Source of the DNA: Nonlabens agnitus
Lineage (GTDB): Bacteria; Bacteroidota; Bacteroidia; Flavobacteriales; Flavobacteriaceae
DNA length: 64,000 nt
Assembly (NCBI RefSeq): GCF_002994045.1
Contig: NZ_MQUC01000003.1
Coordinates: 782,501 to 846,500 of the forward strand
Direction of reading: 5' to 3'
Positions 28,030-36,149 of this stretch are shown here, piece by piece. Made by a program: the position numbers and the translations under genes. The number at the start of each line of letters is the position of its first letter. Positions within the stretch are counted from its first letter, which is position 1. Under the pieces are notes generated by a model. The model saw only the letters and a list, made by a program, of their open reading frames with translations. It ran no database searches and was not told the origin of the DNA.

Positions 28030-28043
28030 AACAAAGTTTATAA

Positions 28044-28958
28044 ATGAGTACATTTTTAACTGGTGACGCACTTAACGACGCCATAGACAACATTATTACC
28101 GACGCAAAGAAGTTTATTTACATCACTTCTCCTTATATAAAGCTTGATGATCATTATAAGGAGCGGTTTGATTTAGTGAAGAATGACCCATCTATTTACC
28201 TTCAGGTCATGTTTGGTAAAAATGAAAATGATTTTTATCGAAGCGTTAGAAGTGAGGACTTAGAATATTTCAAAACGTTTCCTAACGTTTCAATCATATA
28301 TGAGCCTAGACTGCACGCAAAAAGTTATTCAAACGAGAGCAATGGCATAGTGACCTCTATGAATCTTTATGATTATTCTGCGGAGAATAATGTTGAATAT
28401 GGTGTGGGATTCAGTAGAACTAAATTAGCCGAAAAAGTGTATGAGGTACACCTAGATAATCATTACAAAATTCTTGAAGAATCTGCACATTGCATATTTA
28501 TTAAACGACCAGTTTTTAAAACAGCTCTTTTCGGGTTGAGTAGAAACTACACTAAATCAGAGGTTTTACTGGATCTGTTTGATTCTTTCAACCATAACAG
28601 TCCTAATTATGAAAGAATAGTTTATCAGGACATTGATATTATCAGTCTCGATGAAAAAGACCTGGTTCCAGTACTTAAATCTCGATCTGAAAAGCGAGCA
28701 GAGATTGAGTTTGAAAAACAAAAAGAGTCTATCTATGAAAATCCTTCTCAGGGTTACTGTATAAGGACCGGAGAACAGATTGCGTTTAATCCATCGCAGC
28801 CGCTATCAAAAAATGCATACTATGAATGGCTAGAATGGAAAAATATGGACTATGGTGAAGGGTTTTGTCATCAAACAGGTAATAGATCTTATAAGAAAAC
28901 ATCAATGCGCTTCCCAATACTAAATTCTTGCTTTCAGAATGAAGATACATGGAATTGA
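28044..28958 (+). CDS. PLD-like phosphodiesterase-fold protein with C-terminal Cys motif
   Basis: A 304-residue protein with one phospholipase-D-like half: strand ITSPYIKL, then the HKD-type motif at LHAKSYSNESNGIVTSMN, where His, Lys and Asn are present but the acidic residue is replaced. Single-motif PLD proteins act as dimers and cut phosphodiester bonds in DNA or lipids. The C-terminal 70 residues have two similar aromatic- and Thr-Gly-rich segments (GYCIRTGEQIAFNP and GFCHQTGNRS) that look like a metal- or peptide-binding tail. It is the last gene of the plus-strand group and meets the minus-strand genes at a two-way terminator. A role as defence effector is an inference. Confidence 0.75.
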   Translation: MSTFLTGDALNDAIDNIITDAKKFIYITSPYIKLDDHYKERFDLVKNDPSIYLQVMFGKNENDFYRSVRSEDLEYFKTFPNVSIIYEPRLHAKSYSNESNGIVTSMNLYDYSAENNVEYGVGFSRTKLAEKVYEVHLDNHYKILEESAHCIFIKRPVFKTALFGLSRNYTKSEVLLDLFDSFNHNSPNYERIVYQDIDIISLDEKDLVPVLKSRSEKRAEIEFEKQKESIYENPSQGYCIRTGEQIAFNPSQPLSKNAYYEWLEWKNMDYGEGFCHQTGNRSYKKTSMRFPILNSCFQNEDTWN

Positions 28959-28965
28959 ATGACGC

Positions 28966-28991
28966 AAATAAATCCTTTTTGAGATTTATTT
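28966..28991. terminator. Two-way terminator between convergent genes
   Basis: AAATAAATC (28966-28974) pairs perfectly with GATTTATTT (28983-28991) around an 8-base loop, with T-runs on both strands. It lies between the convergent PLD-like gene and the 263-residue gene and covers the latter's stop codon. Confidence 0.75.
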
Positions 28992-29759
28992 TTCAGTGTG
29001 CCCTAATATCTCTGCTAGTGCTTCTGACCATTCCATTGGCCCAGACTGTTTGTTTTTTTGGAAAATCATGGGCTCTCTGACATCTCTTGGATTATACATC
29101 CTAATTCCTTTTTCATTTAATGAATGATAAAACATTAAAATTCCAAAAGCCCATAACGAACTTTTTTTAAACTCTCCATAACCTATTAGAGCTTCTACTT
29201 TATCATCATCCGTAAGGTCAACATGCCTAATAAAGTTTTTAATAGTTTTTGGACTCAGCAGATTAGGTTTGTATTCATCTAAATCGACGGCACCTCTAAA
29301 TTCCTCGGCTGTTCTTTCATAATTTTTATTATGAAGAATATTTGCAAGCTTTTGTTTTTTTGCCGCTTTAAATCTTCCCCATTTTCCTTCACCTTGCCAG
29401 AACTCTAATAGTTTATAAGCTTCCAATAAGGTGAACCCGTTACGCTTGGATAAATTGTTCTCTTTTATGAAATCTCCAAAGTATTTATTAAAGGTGGTTC
29501 TTGACTGGACACCAATGATATCCCTAATTAAAGGTCGTGGGACACGGCTTCCCAACATAGGTTCAAAATAGACTACTATTTCTTCGTTAGTCATCTGAGC
29601 TGAAGATCTCTCTCTCAGATCAATTAAAGAACCAGCATTCAATAAATAAATAAGAAAGCGTCTGAAAGATTTGAAGTTGTAATTTAATAGGCACATTAGT
29701 ACGAACCAAAATGGCACTCCATTTTCAAACTTTCGTCTCTTTAAATCTTCTTCAGTCAT
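28986..29759 (-). CDS. Unknown soluble protein (257-263 aa)
   Basis: No family recognised. The protein is mostly helical and basic, with an aromatic stretch near the N-terminus (PFWFVLMCLLNYNFKSFRRF) that is short for a membrane span, a possible helix-turn-helix-like part (VPRPLIRDIIGVQSRTTFNKYF) and a conserved-looking LLEFWQGEGKWGRFKAAKKQ. An ATG at 29759 is the best start. A TTG six codons upstream keeps the frame but falls within a 14-bp hairpin stem (29768-29797). It follows the 43-residue basic gene on the minus strand and may be its partner. Function unknown. Confidence 0.65.
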   Translation of the reverse strand: MTEEDLKRRKFENGVPFWFVLMCLLNYNFKSFRRFLIYLLNAGSLIDLRERSSAQMTNEEIVVYFEPMLGSRVPRPLIRDIIGVQSRTTFNKYFGDFIKENNLSKRNGFTLLEAYKLLEFWQGEGKWGRFKAAKKQKLANILHNKNYERTAEEFRGAVDLDEYKPNLLSPKTIKNFIRHVDLTDDDKVEALIGYGEFKKSSLWAFGILMFYHSLNEKGIRMYNPRDVREPMIFQKNKQSGPMEWSEALAEILGHTEK

Positions 29760-29767
29760 AGATAAAG

Positions 29768-29797
29768 ATGGTCGCAATTTTTCAAAATTGCGACCAT
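29768..29797 (-). promoter_or_regulatory. Perfect 14-bp hairpin between two small genes
   Basis: ATGGTCGCAATTTT (29768-29781) is an exact complement of 29784-29797 with a two-base centre. On the minus strand it stands just 8 bases before the likely ATG (29759) of the 263-residue gene and 10 bases after the stop of the 43-residue gene. No T-run follows, so an RNA control element or protein-binding dyad is more likely than a simple terminator. Confidence 0.6.
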
Positions 29798-29806
29798 TTA
29801 AAAAAT

Positions 29807-29938
29807 TTACTTTTTTCCTTTAGAACCCGAGTTACCTGTTTTTGCAGGACTTGATTTAGGAGTTGCGTTGCTTCTACCTTTTCCTGAAGGATTTCCAGTT
29901 GTACTTGGTGCATTTTTTAATCCGCTTGACTTTGCCAT
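29807..29938 (-). CDS. 43-residue basic, Ser/Gly/Lys-rich small protein
   Basis: A short open frame on the minus strand from ATG (29938) to TAA (29807). It starts MAKSSGLKNAPSTTGNPSGK and continues with repeated Ser-Gly-Lys and Thr-Pro-Lys motifs, ending GSKGKK. There are 10 lysines and 1 arginine and no acidic residue, so it is very basic and probably disordered. This suggests nucleic-acid binding or a structural accessory role. I recall similar MAKSSGLKNAPSTTGNPSG-type small proteins in other Bacteroidota, but that is from memory. It lies between the small nuclease-like gene (30018) and the 263-residue gene, all in the same direction. Confidence 0.7.
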   Translation of the reverse strand: MAKSSGLKNAPSTTGNPSGKGRSNATPKSSPAKTGNSGSKGKK

Positions 29939-30017
29939 GATTTTGGGTTTTAATATTAATAATGGCTCAAATATATACTGGATGTTTTAAGTAGATTGTA
30001 AACTTTGGACGATAGGG

Positions 30018-30569
30018 TTAAACTTTCAAGCTGTGAGCAGCTTCTGCTTTTTCTTTCGCTTTCGCAAAATCTAGGTTAGTAAAATTTGATCTAAATGCAG
30101 AATAAAATTCAGTATTCTTAATTAGATTTCTAAGGCCGCTTTTTGACTCTAGACTATGAACTGCTGCGTAGCCCGTACTCACTAAAACAGGCTTACTGGA
30201 ATAGTCATTCATTATTTCAACTTTCTTAAGCTTTTCTTTGACAAATTTTCCAAGATCATTGAGCTCTTCAATCTTAGCTTCGTTAAGCTTTTTAATGGAA
30301 GAGACCTTTTTAGAAGATTTCACTTGAATGAGCATTATATGCCAATAGCCTTGTCGTCTTTTTACTGCAAAAATATCTGCTGGCGATTTGCTTCCTGGCG
30401 TTATATAAGCCTCGTAGTTCAGTGTATTAAGTTTTCTAACTATATATTGTTCGGCTTTATCTCCTGCAACTCTATTGGGCAATGAGCCAGAGAGACCTGC
30501 ATTCATTCCTTTTGGTAAATCACCATTTAGGTAAACTATATGGTTAGTAAAGGATTCAAAGTTTTTCAT
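30018..30569 (-). CDS. Small PD-(D/E)XK nuclease-like protein next to HerA
   Basis: A 183-residue protein with a layout like Holliday-junction-resolvase or restriction-endonuclease folds: an N-terminal helix with a glutamate (AGDKAEQYIVRKLNTLNYEAY), Asp in SPADIFAV, and QVKSSKK as the (Q/E)xK strand. These are the expected catalytic positions of a PD-(D/E)XK nuclease, with Gln in place of Glu. The C-terminus is helical and lysine-rich. It follows the HerA ATPase gene by 6 bases and is probably in the same operon, making it a candidate nuclease partner in addition to the DUF4297-like protein. Residues encoded at 30053-30066 (FAKAKEK) come from half a palindrome copy. Confidence 0.7.
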   Translation of the reverse strand: MKNFESFTNHIVYLNGDLPKGMNAGLSGSLPNRVAGDKAEQYIVRKLNTLNYEAYITPGSKSPADIFAVKRRQGYWHIMLIQVKSSKKVSSIKKLNEAKIEELNDLGKFVKEKLKKVEIMNDYSSKPVLVSTGYAAVHSLESKSGLRNLIKNTEFYSAFRSNFTNLDFAKAKEKAEAAHSLKV

Positions 30570-30575
30570 AGATTA

Positions 30576-32255
30576 TTACTTATACCACTCTTCTTTTAAT
30601 GCATCAAAATCAAGATCTTTCCACTCTTCTTTCCATAATTCCCAATACGGTATATCATTAGAAGAAGGTGGTAGCTTACATTTTTCCATTTGAATTATAG
30701 AAGGTAGCACAATGGATTCTCCAATTAATAAACCTTCTCCTGCTCTCAACGTCGGTAGCTTATTTATTAAATTTCCTAAAGTATCAGGCAATAACCTTTT
30801 GACATAATTCTGATCATTAGGATTAGTAAGTCTCATAGCAATAAAGTTGTTGCATTGGGAAAATATCGTTTCTGAAATTTCCGAAGGTCTTTGACTGGCA
30901 AGTAATAGTGAAACACCATATTTTCTTCCTTCCTTGGCAATTCTTTCAATTGAATTTTTAGAAGCTCTATATTTTATCAAATCACTCGTTGGAACATACT
31001 TATGTGCCTCTTCATAAACTAGCAATATTGGAATATCATTATTGACCTTTTCCTGCGGATTTTTGCTGGTACGTAGACGTTTATAAATATATCCGTATTC
31101 AAAGAGTATTCTTGATATTAAAGAAACTGTTATGCTCAATACTTCAAATGGCACCCCACTAAGATCAATTACTGTAACATTGGATAAGCTCTCCTTTTTG
31201 AAACCTAAAATGTTTGAAATAGCTTCTTGAAAACTTATTTTTCTAGCCTTTTTGCCTAATAGAAATTCCAGTCTTTTGTCATTCAGTTTGTTTTCTAGCC
31301 TATTTACGAAATTGGTTAATTTGCCGTAGAGACTTCCTTGTGTTGTCTTTGGTTGTCCTTTTTTTGCACCAGAAGCGTAAGTTTCTCCTGTTTCAATGAT
31401 TTCAGTGTTCTTAGCTTGAGCATATTTAAGTACCTCCTCAATATCAAAGAATAGAGGTGAGTCAAAGTGAATTTTATCTTTTTCATCTTTCGAGCCGACA
31501 AAGTTATCTTTACGATTACTTACCACAGCATCTTTAAAAATAAAACGTTGATTGTGATCATTTGCGTCAGTGTCTAAAAATAACTCTTGTAACTCATCAC
31601 TGTTTAACATCCAATACGGCAATGTTAAGTTGCTTATATCAATTAAATTAGAATCAGGAAAAGCAGATTTATATTCAGAATGAATATCAAATATGACTAC
31701 GTGAGTATTGTTAAGGGCAAAATCCCCTGATTTAGTTGCAACCGCTTTTTGTAGAATAGTTGTAAGAGTATGTGATTTTCCAGATCCAGTAGAACCAACT
31801 ATTGCAATATGCTTATTAAAAAATTTGTTGCCATTTACAGGCACTTTTATGTTGTGATTTGATGATAACATACTAAACGTAAAGTTATCCTCAGCTGTAA
31901 TAGATTGCTCATATATCTTTTTGATTTCATCTTCCCTTGCTGGCTCAACTTTTTTGGGTGGAATTGCAATTGAGTCTCCGCCACGAGTAAAGACATCATT
32001 ACTAATTACACCTAAAGGGTTTGCTTCGATAATATATTTTCTCGAACCGGTATCTGCAACTTCTATAGAAAAATTTTCTATTATGGCAATTAAAACTGAA
32101 TTCTCGTTGTCAGAAATTCTAACATAAGAGCCCACTTTGAGAGCCTCTCCAGCAATTTTAAAACTTTCTAAATCCTCAACTGAGATTCTAACTTTATCAG
32201 GATAGACGGAGATTACTTCCGCATTCAATTTGTTTTCTTCTTCATAAGTACTCAT
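30576..32255 (-). CDS. HerA-family DNA-translocating ATPase (DUF87)
   Basis: A 559-residue hexameric-type ATPase. The N-terminal 100 residues form a HAS-barrel-like beta domain. Walker A is GSTGSGKS (154-161), preceded by FNKHIAIV. Walker B is ILLVYEEAHKY at about 409-419. Sensor-like segments EGRKYGVSLLLASQRPSEI and FIAMRLTNPNDQNYVKRLLPD follow, as in DUF87/HerA proteins. Its start codon overlaps the stop of the DUF4297-like gene (ATGA), so the two are co-translated. HerA motors pair with nucleases such as NurA, DUF4297 or SIR2 proteins in phage defence, giving a good basis for the predicted complex. The middle insert (residues about 240-330) is longer than in archaeal HerA. Confidence 0.9.
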   Translation of the reverse strand: MSTYEEENKLNAEVISVYPDKVRISVEDLESFKIAGEALKVGSYVRISDNENSVLIAIIENFSIEVADTGSRKYIIEANPLGVISNDVFTRGGDSIAIPPKKVEPAREDEIKKIYEQSITAEDNFTFSMLSSNHNIKVPVNGNKFFNKHIAIVGSTGSGKSHTLTTILQKAVATKSGDFALNNTHVVIFDIHSEYKSAFPDSNLIDISNLTLPYWMLNSDELQELFLDTDANDHNQRFIFKDAVVSNRKDNFVGSKDEKDKIHFDSPLFFDIEEVLKYAQAKNTEIIETGETYASGAKKGQPKTTQGSLYGKLTNFVNRLENKLNDKRLEFLLGKKARKISFQEAISNILGFKKESLSNVTVIDLSGVPFEVLSITVSLISRILFEYGYIYKRLRTSKNPQEKVNNDIPILLVYEEAHKYVPTSDLIKYRASKNSIERIAKEGRKYGVSLLLASQRPSEISETIFSQCNNFIAMRLTNPNDQNYVKRLLPDTLGNLINKLPTLRAGEGLLIGESIVLPSIIQMEKCKLPPSSNDIPYWELWKEEWKDLDFDALKEEWYK

Positions 32256-33460
32256 ATAATTTTCTTTATTTCGGTTAAGGTGTGTAGTTGAACTTTGATA
32301 TGCTTGAGATTCTCAGAATCGTTATTATAAAAAGGGATACCTGTATAAAATTGAAAAATTTGCTTAGTAACAGTAGATCTATACAGGATGGTATCCAGTT
32401 GATTCAGCTCATTAATGATTTTGATTCGGATATCATTGTTGTGATCTGGACGAATCATAATATTTTCAGCACTAAAGTCAGAGCCTAAGAAAGGGTGTCC
32501 ATCATTAAAAACAAAACCTTCTCTAAAAAATTCTTTTTTCAATTCTGTAATTTCTGTTTCGGAAATTCCCGATATATAAATATATGGGCAAAAGGGTTTT
32601 TCTACTTTTTTTGATAAATTGCTCCACTTTTTCGAAATAAGCTGAATCATTTCTTTTAACTCATTTCTTGAATACATAGAAGGATTGACTCCAATGAGGA
32701 AAAACCTATCAAAAGGAGAGATATTTAAAAATGTAAAATGCTCAGATCTAATTTTCTTTAAAAATTTTGACCTACCTAGATAACCTGCATACCAGATATT
32801 AAATAAGTCTTCTTTCTTATTAATTGATTTGATAAACTGTCTGCGCGTAATTGTTCTTGATAAAGAGTCTTGCTCTACTGACTTATCCTTTATTACTCGT
32901 AGTGAATTATTATAATAGTAATCCCGGGCCTCATCATTAGTGCAATTAAATTCTTTTTGCAAAAGACTTATTAAACTGCCTATTTGACTATCATAAGATT
33001 GAGCATTGTTATCGATGCTTAGGAGTTGAATAAATTCGTCAAGATCTACATCTTTCAACCCTAAATCCTTATGGTACTCAATTTTTTTCCCTCGTTTTTT
33101 AAAAGTTAAAAAATGCTTTTTTAAGTAATCCAACGTTAATGGTAGTATCAATTTATTTTGACCACTCTTGTAATGACCATAAAGATGGTACCTTATATTT
33201 TTCTCTTTTTGGATTTTGAGATTAGAAAAATGATTAAGCATCTGCCTTATTGGGTGGGCAATGACGGAATGATTGTATTCTGTTTTTGCATAGTATTTAC
33301 ATTGCACAGCTGTAGTTTCCGTGGCAGTTAATAAATCAATATCTTCCACGTTTTCAACAATCACCGTATCTGTAGAGCTTTGAGACTCTAATAGTTTTAA
33401 AATCGTTAGGTCAAATTGATAATAATATCCTTTAATCGTATCTACAGCGCTTCTATTCAT
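32252..33460 (-). CDS. DUF4297-like nuclease partnered with HerA
   Basis: A 402-residue protein. The N-terminus has the DUF4297-style layout: DTIKGYYYQFDLTILKLLES, then acidic residues Glu36, Asp40 and Asp42 in VENVEDIDLL, and the catalytic-like Gln53-Cys-Lys55 in AVQCKYY. This is the nuclease core seen in HerA-associated anti-phage proteins. The rest contains a helical region with TITRRQFIKSI and a C-terminal part of unknown fold. Overlap with herA implies an equimolar complex. Known HerA-DUF4297 systems kill phage by DNA degradation; that this protein belongs to them is inferred from motif and neighbour. Confidence 0.78.
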   Translation of the reverse strand: MNRSAVDTIKGYYYQFDLTILKLLESQSSTDTVIVENVEDIDLLTATETTAVQCKYYAKTEYNHSVIAHPIRQMLNHFSNLKIQKEKNIRYHLYGHYKSGQNKLILPLTLDYLKKHFLTFKKRGKKIEYHKDLGLKDVDLDEFIQLLSIDNNAQSYDSQIGSLISLLQKEFNCTNDEARDYYYNNSLRVIKDKSVEQDSLSRTITRRQFIKSINKKEDLFNIWYAGYLGRSKFLKKIRSEHFTFLNISPFDRFFLIGVNPSMYSRNELKEMIQLISKKWSNLSKKVEKPFCPYIYISGISETEITELKKEFFREGFVFNDGHPFLGSDFSAENIMIRPDHNNDIRIKIINELNQLDTILYRSTVTKQIFQFYTGIPFYNNDSENLKHIKVQLHTLTEIKKII

Positions 33461-33575
33461 ATCTATTATTTAAACTTATAAGTCATTTTTGAACCTATTG
33501 TCTTTTTAAATTTTTAATGGAATAGTTCAATGAATAGCCTTTTTTATTTTTGAACATGTCGAAATCATTTCTTTC

Positions 33576-34973
33576 TTATTTAATTCTAGCTCCTTTTGAT
33601 AAATTATGAGGTGCACATAGCAACTCTCCATTTTCAATAACTGTCTGGCCGCCTCTTGAATGAGGAATTACATGATCAGCTTGATAGTTAGACCAACTGA
33701 CTTTTGACTCTTTTTCAGACTTGCCTTCTCTCAAACATTCCTGACAGAAGCCTTTTCCATCTCTATATATAATTAAGCGCTCCAACTCTGAAAATGCACG
33801 TTTCTCGTCTTTTTCAAGTAGGACGATTTCATTGTTTTTCAAATACTCAAAAAATATTTGACGTAATATCCTATCTCTGACTTCTAAGTCGTTTTCAGAT
33901 TGTTGTCTTCTATTGCTGAACGTAAGTAAATCTGTGTCACTCGCTTCATCATATGTTTTCCATCTTTTATGAAAGCTGTAAACGAACTCTCGGATGTGCT
34001 TCTGAATATTCTCGTCTAAAACGTAATACATTCTCAGATGCCTAATCAGCATGTAAATTGAAATAATAAAGTACTCTGTAGACAACTCCTTAATCCCGTT
34101 TTTTTCATCCAGGATAGGATCATCTTTAAAGATGTTATGAATCGCTTTTAAATTCTTGCGAACTTCTACAGCAACTTTTGAATTCTCAAAGGTATAATCT
34201 CCAATTCCCTTTACCGTTTTATGATCATTTATGAACTCCGTAATCTTTTTATCTCCTACATCAGCATAACCATCCGCGTTTTCAATTAGTAGAAAACGAG
34301 CCATAAATTGCAAGTGTTTCATTCTATCGTTGTCTACATTCAATAGGGAAAAGAAAGGCATCTTATCAGGGTTGCCGTCCACGGAAGCGTATGTCTCGTA
34401 ATCAAACGTCAAATCATCTGCATACTTCACGATAAAGTTTCTGCTAAGGCTGGATAATTGTGCGTGTGCGATTTCCATATAGTTCAAGGTTTCGCCTTGC
34501 TGCAAGCGCCAAAAGATATCCGTAGCGATGATTTGGTGCTCTACACTTTCTGGTTGATCAATATCCTTAATTATGTCTGCCTGATACTTCAAAGACTTGT
34601 CTATAAACTTTCGCACATCAGTTCCCAAATCTTTGTAATATTTACCGGCAACACCATCACCCAAATCGCTCAATGATTTAGGTAATGGGTATGCATTATT
34701 AAAGAAATCTTGAACTGTTGTAATACGCTGCTGGCCATCGACAATTTCAAATAGCACATTACTATCATCTAGACGTACTTCCCTAATTACCAGTTTTGGA
34801 ATGTAATATCTACGAAATAAACTGTCCATCAAGGATTGCTTCTTTTTACGTTTCCAAACTACTTTACGCTGGTACGGAGGTCTAGTCACATAGTCCTCTT
34901 TATAATCAAAAAAGTCCTTTATACTTATTTCTTTAGGGACTGTGGTGTATGCTGATTTTGGGTTGAATGCCAT
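33576..34973 (-). CDS. DUF262 (GmrSD-like) protein with C-terminal HNH nuclease
   Basis: A 465-residue fusion. The N-terminal DUF262/ParB-like domain has the signature RPPYQRKVVW (31-40) and the DGQQR motif (79-83), which binds or hydrolyses nucleotide in GmrS-type enzymes. A helical middle region follows. The C-terminal HNH domain has the zinc pair CQECLREG, then DHVIPHSRGG and LLCAPHN. The family includes type IV restriction enzymes that attack modified phage DNA. It stands 61 bases downstream of the SIR2-like gene on the same strand and 115 bases before the DUF4297-like gene. Confidence 0.87.
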   Translation of the reverse strand: MAFNPKSAYTTVPKEISIKDFFDYKEDYVTRPPYQRKVVWKRKKKQSLMDSLFRRYYIPKLVIREVRLDDSNVLFEIVDGQQRITTVQDFFNNAYPLPKSLSDLGDGVAGKYYKDLGTDVRKFIDKSLKYQADIIKDIDQPESVEHQIIATDIFWRLQQGETLNYMEIAHAQLSSLSRNFIVKYADDLTFDYETYASVDGNPDKMPFFSLLNVDNDRMKHLQFMARFLLIENADGYADVGDKKITEFINDHKTVKGIGDYTFENSKVAVEVRKNLKAIHNIFKDDPILDEKNGIKELSTEYFIISIYMLIRHLRMYYVLDENIQKHIREFVYSFHKRWKTYDEASDTDLLTFSNRRQQSENDLEVRDRILRQIFFEYLKNNEIVLLEKDEKRAFSELERLIIYRDGKGFCQECLREGKSEKESKVSWSNYQADHVIPHSRGGQTVIENGELLCAPHNLSKGARIK

Positions 34974-35034
34974 TATATATTTTATATTGTTGGGAAATAG
35001 AGCAAATTAGTTACTAATTCTAAGCGAAACAGAG

Positions 35035-36138
35035 TTATCGAACTGTTATACGAGGTTGCTTTTTTCTTTTACGCTGACCAAAAATTTCAGGAGGAATAAA
35101 AAATTGTTCAACTTCTTTTTTAAATTTTACTCGATCCCTATTTATATCTTCCGGTAAAATACTATCTAAAGCTTCCATTTGAGGATTACAATCTTGTAAT
35201 GTTACTTTGGCGCTAACTTTAAGATTAGTCAACAGGTCTAAATCTATTCGCCTATTAAATGCTGGGAAGCTGTAGCCCACAATCACTAGATGATCTGTTT
35301 GAGATAGGATTTCACGACTACGTTCAAGCTTTTCGGCATCCATTTCCCAAGCATAGGATATGTCTTTTCCAATGTTGTTTTGATCTCTTTCGCTAAACTG
35401 TTTGATTAAAGTAGCATAAAAAGTTTTCTCCGTTTGTAGGTTTTGTTGTCTAAAATTGGGAGATAGCTCTCCATTTTTGTTCAAATGAAATGCAGAATGA
35501 CCATTTAAATGAATGATTTGCCTATTCTTAAAATCTTTTGAGTCTTTAGGCAACATGCCCGTGTTTAAATTCTCCAAAAAAAAGCCTGTATCGAATGTAA
35601 TTCCTGACAATTCACAAATAGCGCACTCTAATTGCAAATCATAGTTATAGGTCAAAAAATTAATGTTTTTATCAAGTTGGTGTGCCCATTGACTATTATT
35701 TCTGTCTAGAAGAATTGCTAATAATCCAAAATATCTATGATCTATAGACTCGTACTGTTCCTTTTTATCGTTATTTAAATATGGAATAGCTTTTGGATTT
35801 GTAATGGTTCTGTAATGCCACCACGAAAAATAGGAATCGACGCAAAATTTTAGAACATCGAGATCATTATCAGCAAATGAAAACCAGAGTTTTCTTGCTA
35901 CCGTATCAATAGTTCCGTATTCAAAGGCTCTTTTGCAATACTCTTTAATCAGAGTCGATAAATGAGCCCGATCATTATATAATGGATTTTTGTGATCAAA
36001 ATATGAATCTCGCGAAGGCAAGGATTCCAGATAATCAGCAAAATCATACATAGACTGTGTAAGCTTTTTCTGAATTGGAACTGAATGATAACTTGCACCT
36101 GCACCAAACCAATATGTTATCTTAGGGCTACTACTCAT
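35035..36138 (-). CDS. SIR2-like NAD-binding protein
   Basis: A 367-residue soluble protein with SIR2_2-like motifs: GAGAS at residues 12-16 for NAD binding, TYNYDLQLE for the ribose or adenine pocket, IIHLNGHSA as the catalytic His region, and VIVGYSFPAFNRRID near the C-terminus. Bacterial SIR2-like proteins in defence islands destroy NAD when phage is detected. The gene lies 11 bases after the type IIG restriction-methylase stop, so it is probably co-transcribed. The C-terminus is basic (GQRKRKKQPRITVR). Whether it acts alone or with its neighbours cannot be read from the sequence. Confidence 0.82.
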   Translation of the reverse strand: MSSSPKITYWFGAGASYHSVPIQKKLTQSMYDFADYLESLPSRDSYFDHKNPLYNDRAHLSTLIKEYCKRAFEYGTIDTVARKLWFSFADNDLDVLKFCVDSYFSWWHYRTITNPKAIPYLNNDKKEQYESIDHRYFGLLAILLDRNNSQWAHQLDKNINFLTYNYDLQLECAICELSGITFDTGFFLENLNTGMLPKDSKDFKNRQIIHLNGHSAFHLNKNGELSPNFRQQNLQTEKTFYATLIKQFSERDQNNIGKDISYAWEMDAEKLERSREILSQTDHLVIVGYSFPAFNRRIDLDLLTNLKVSAKVTLQDCNPQMEALDSILPEDINRDRVKFKKEVEQFFIPPEIFGQRKRKKQPRITVR

Positions 36139-36149
36139 AATTACTTGTT

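Noticed and set aside
29760..29777. TTG at 29777 as start of the 263-residue gene
   Set aside because: It would place the start inside a 14-bp hairpin stem, while an ATG six codons later has normal context.
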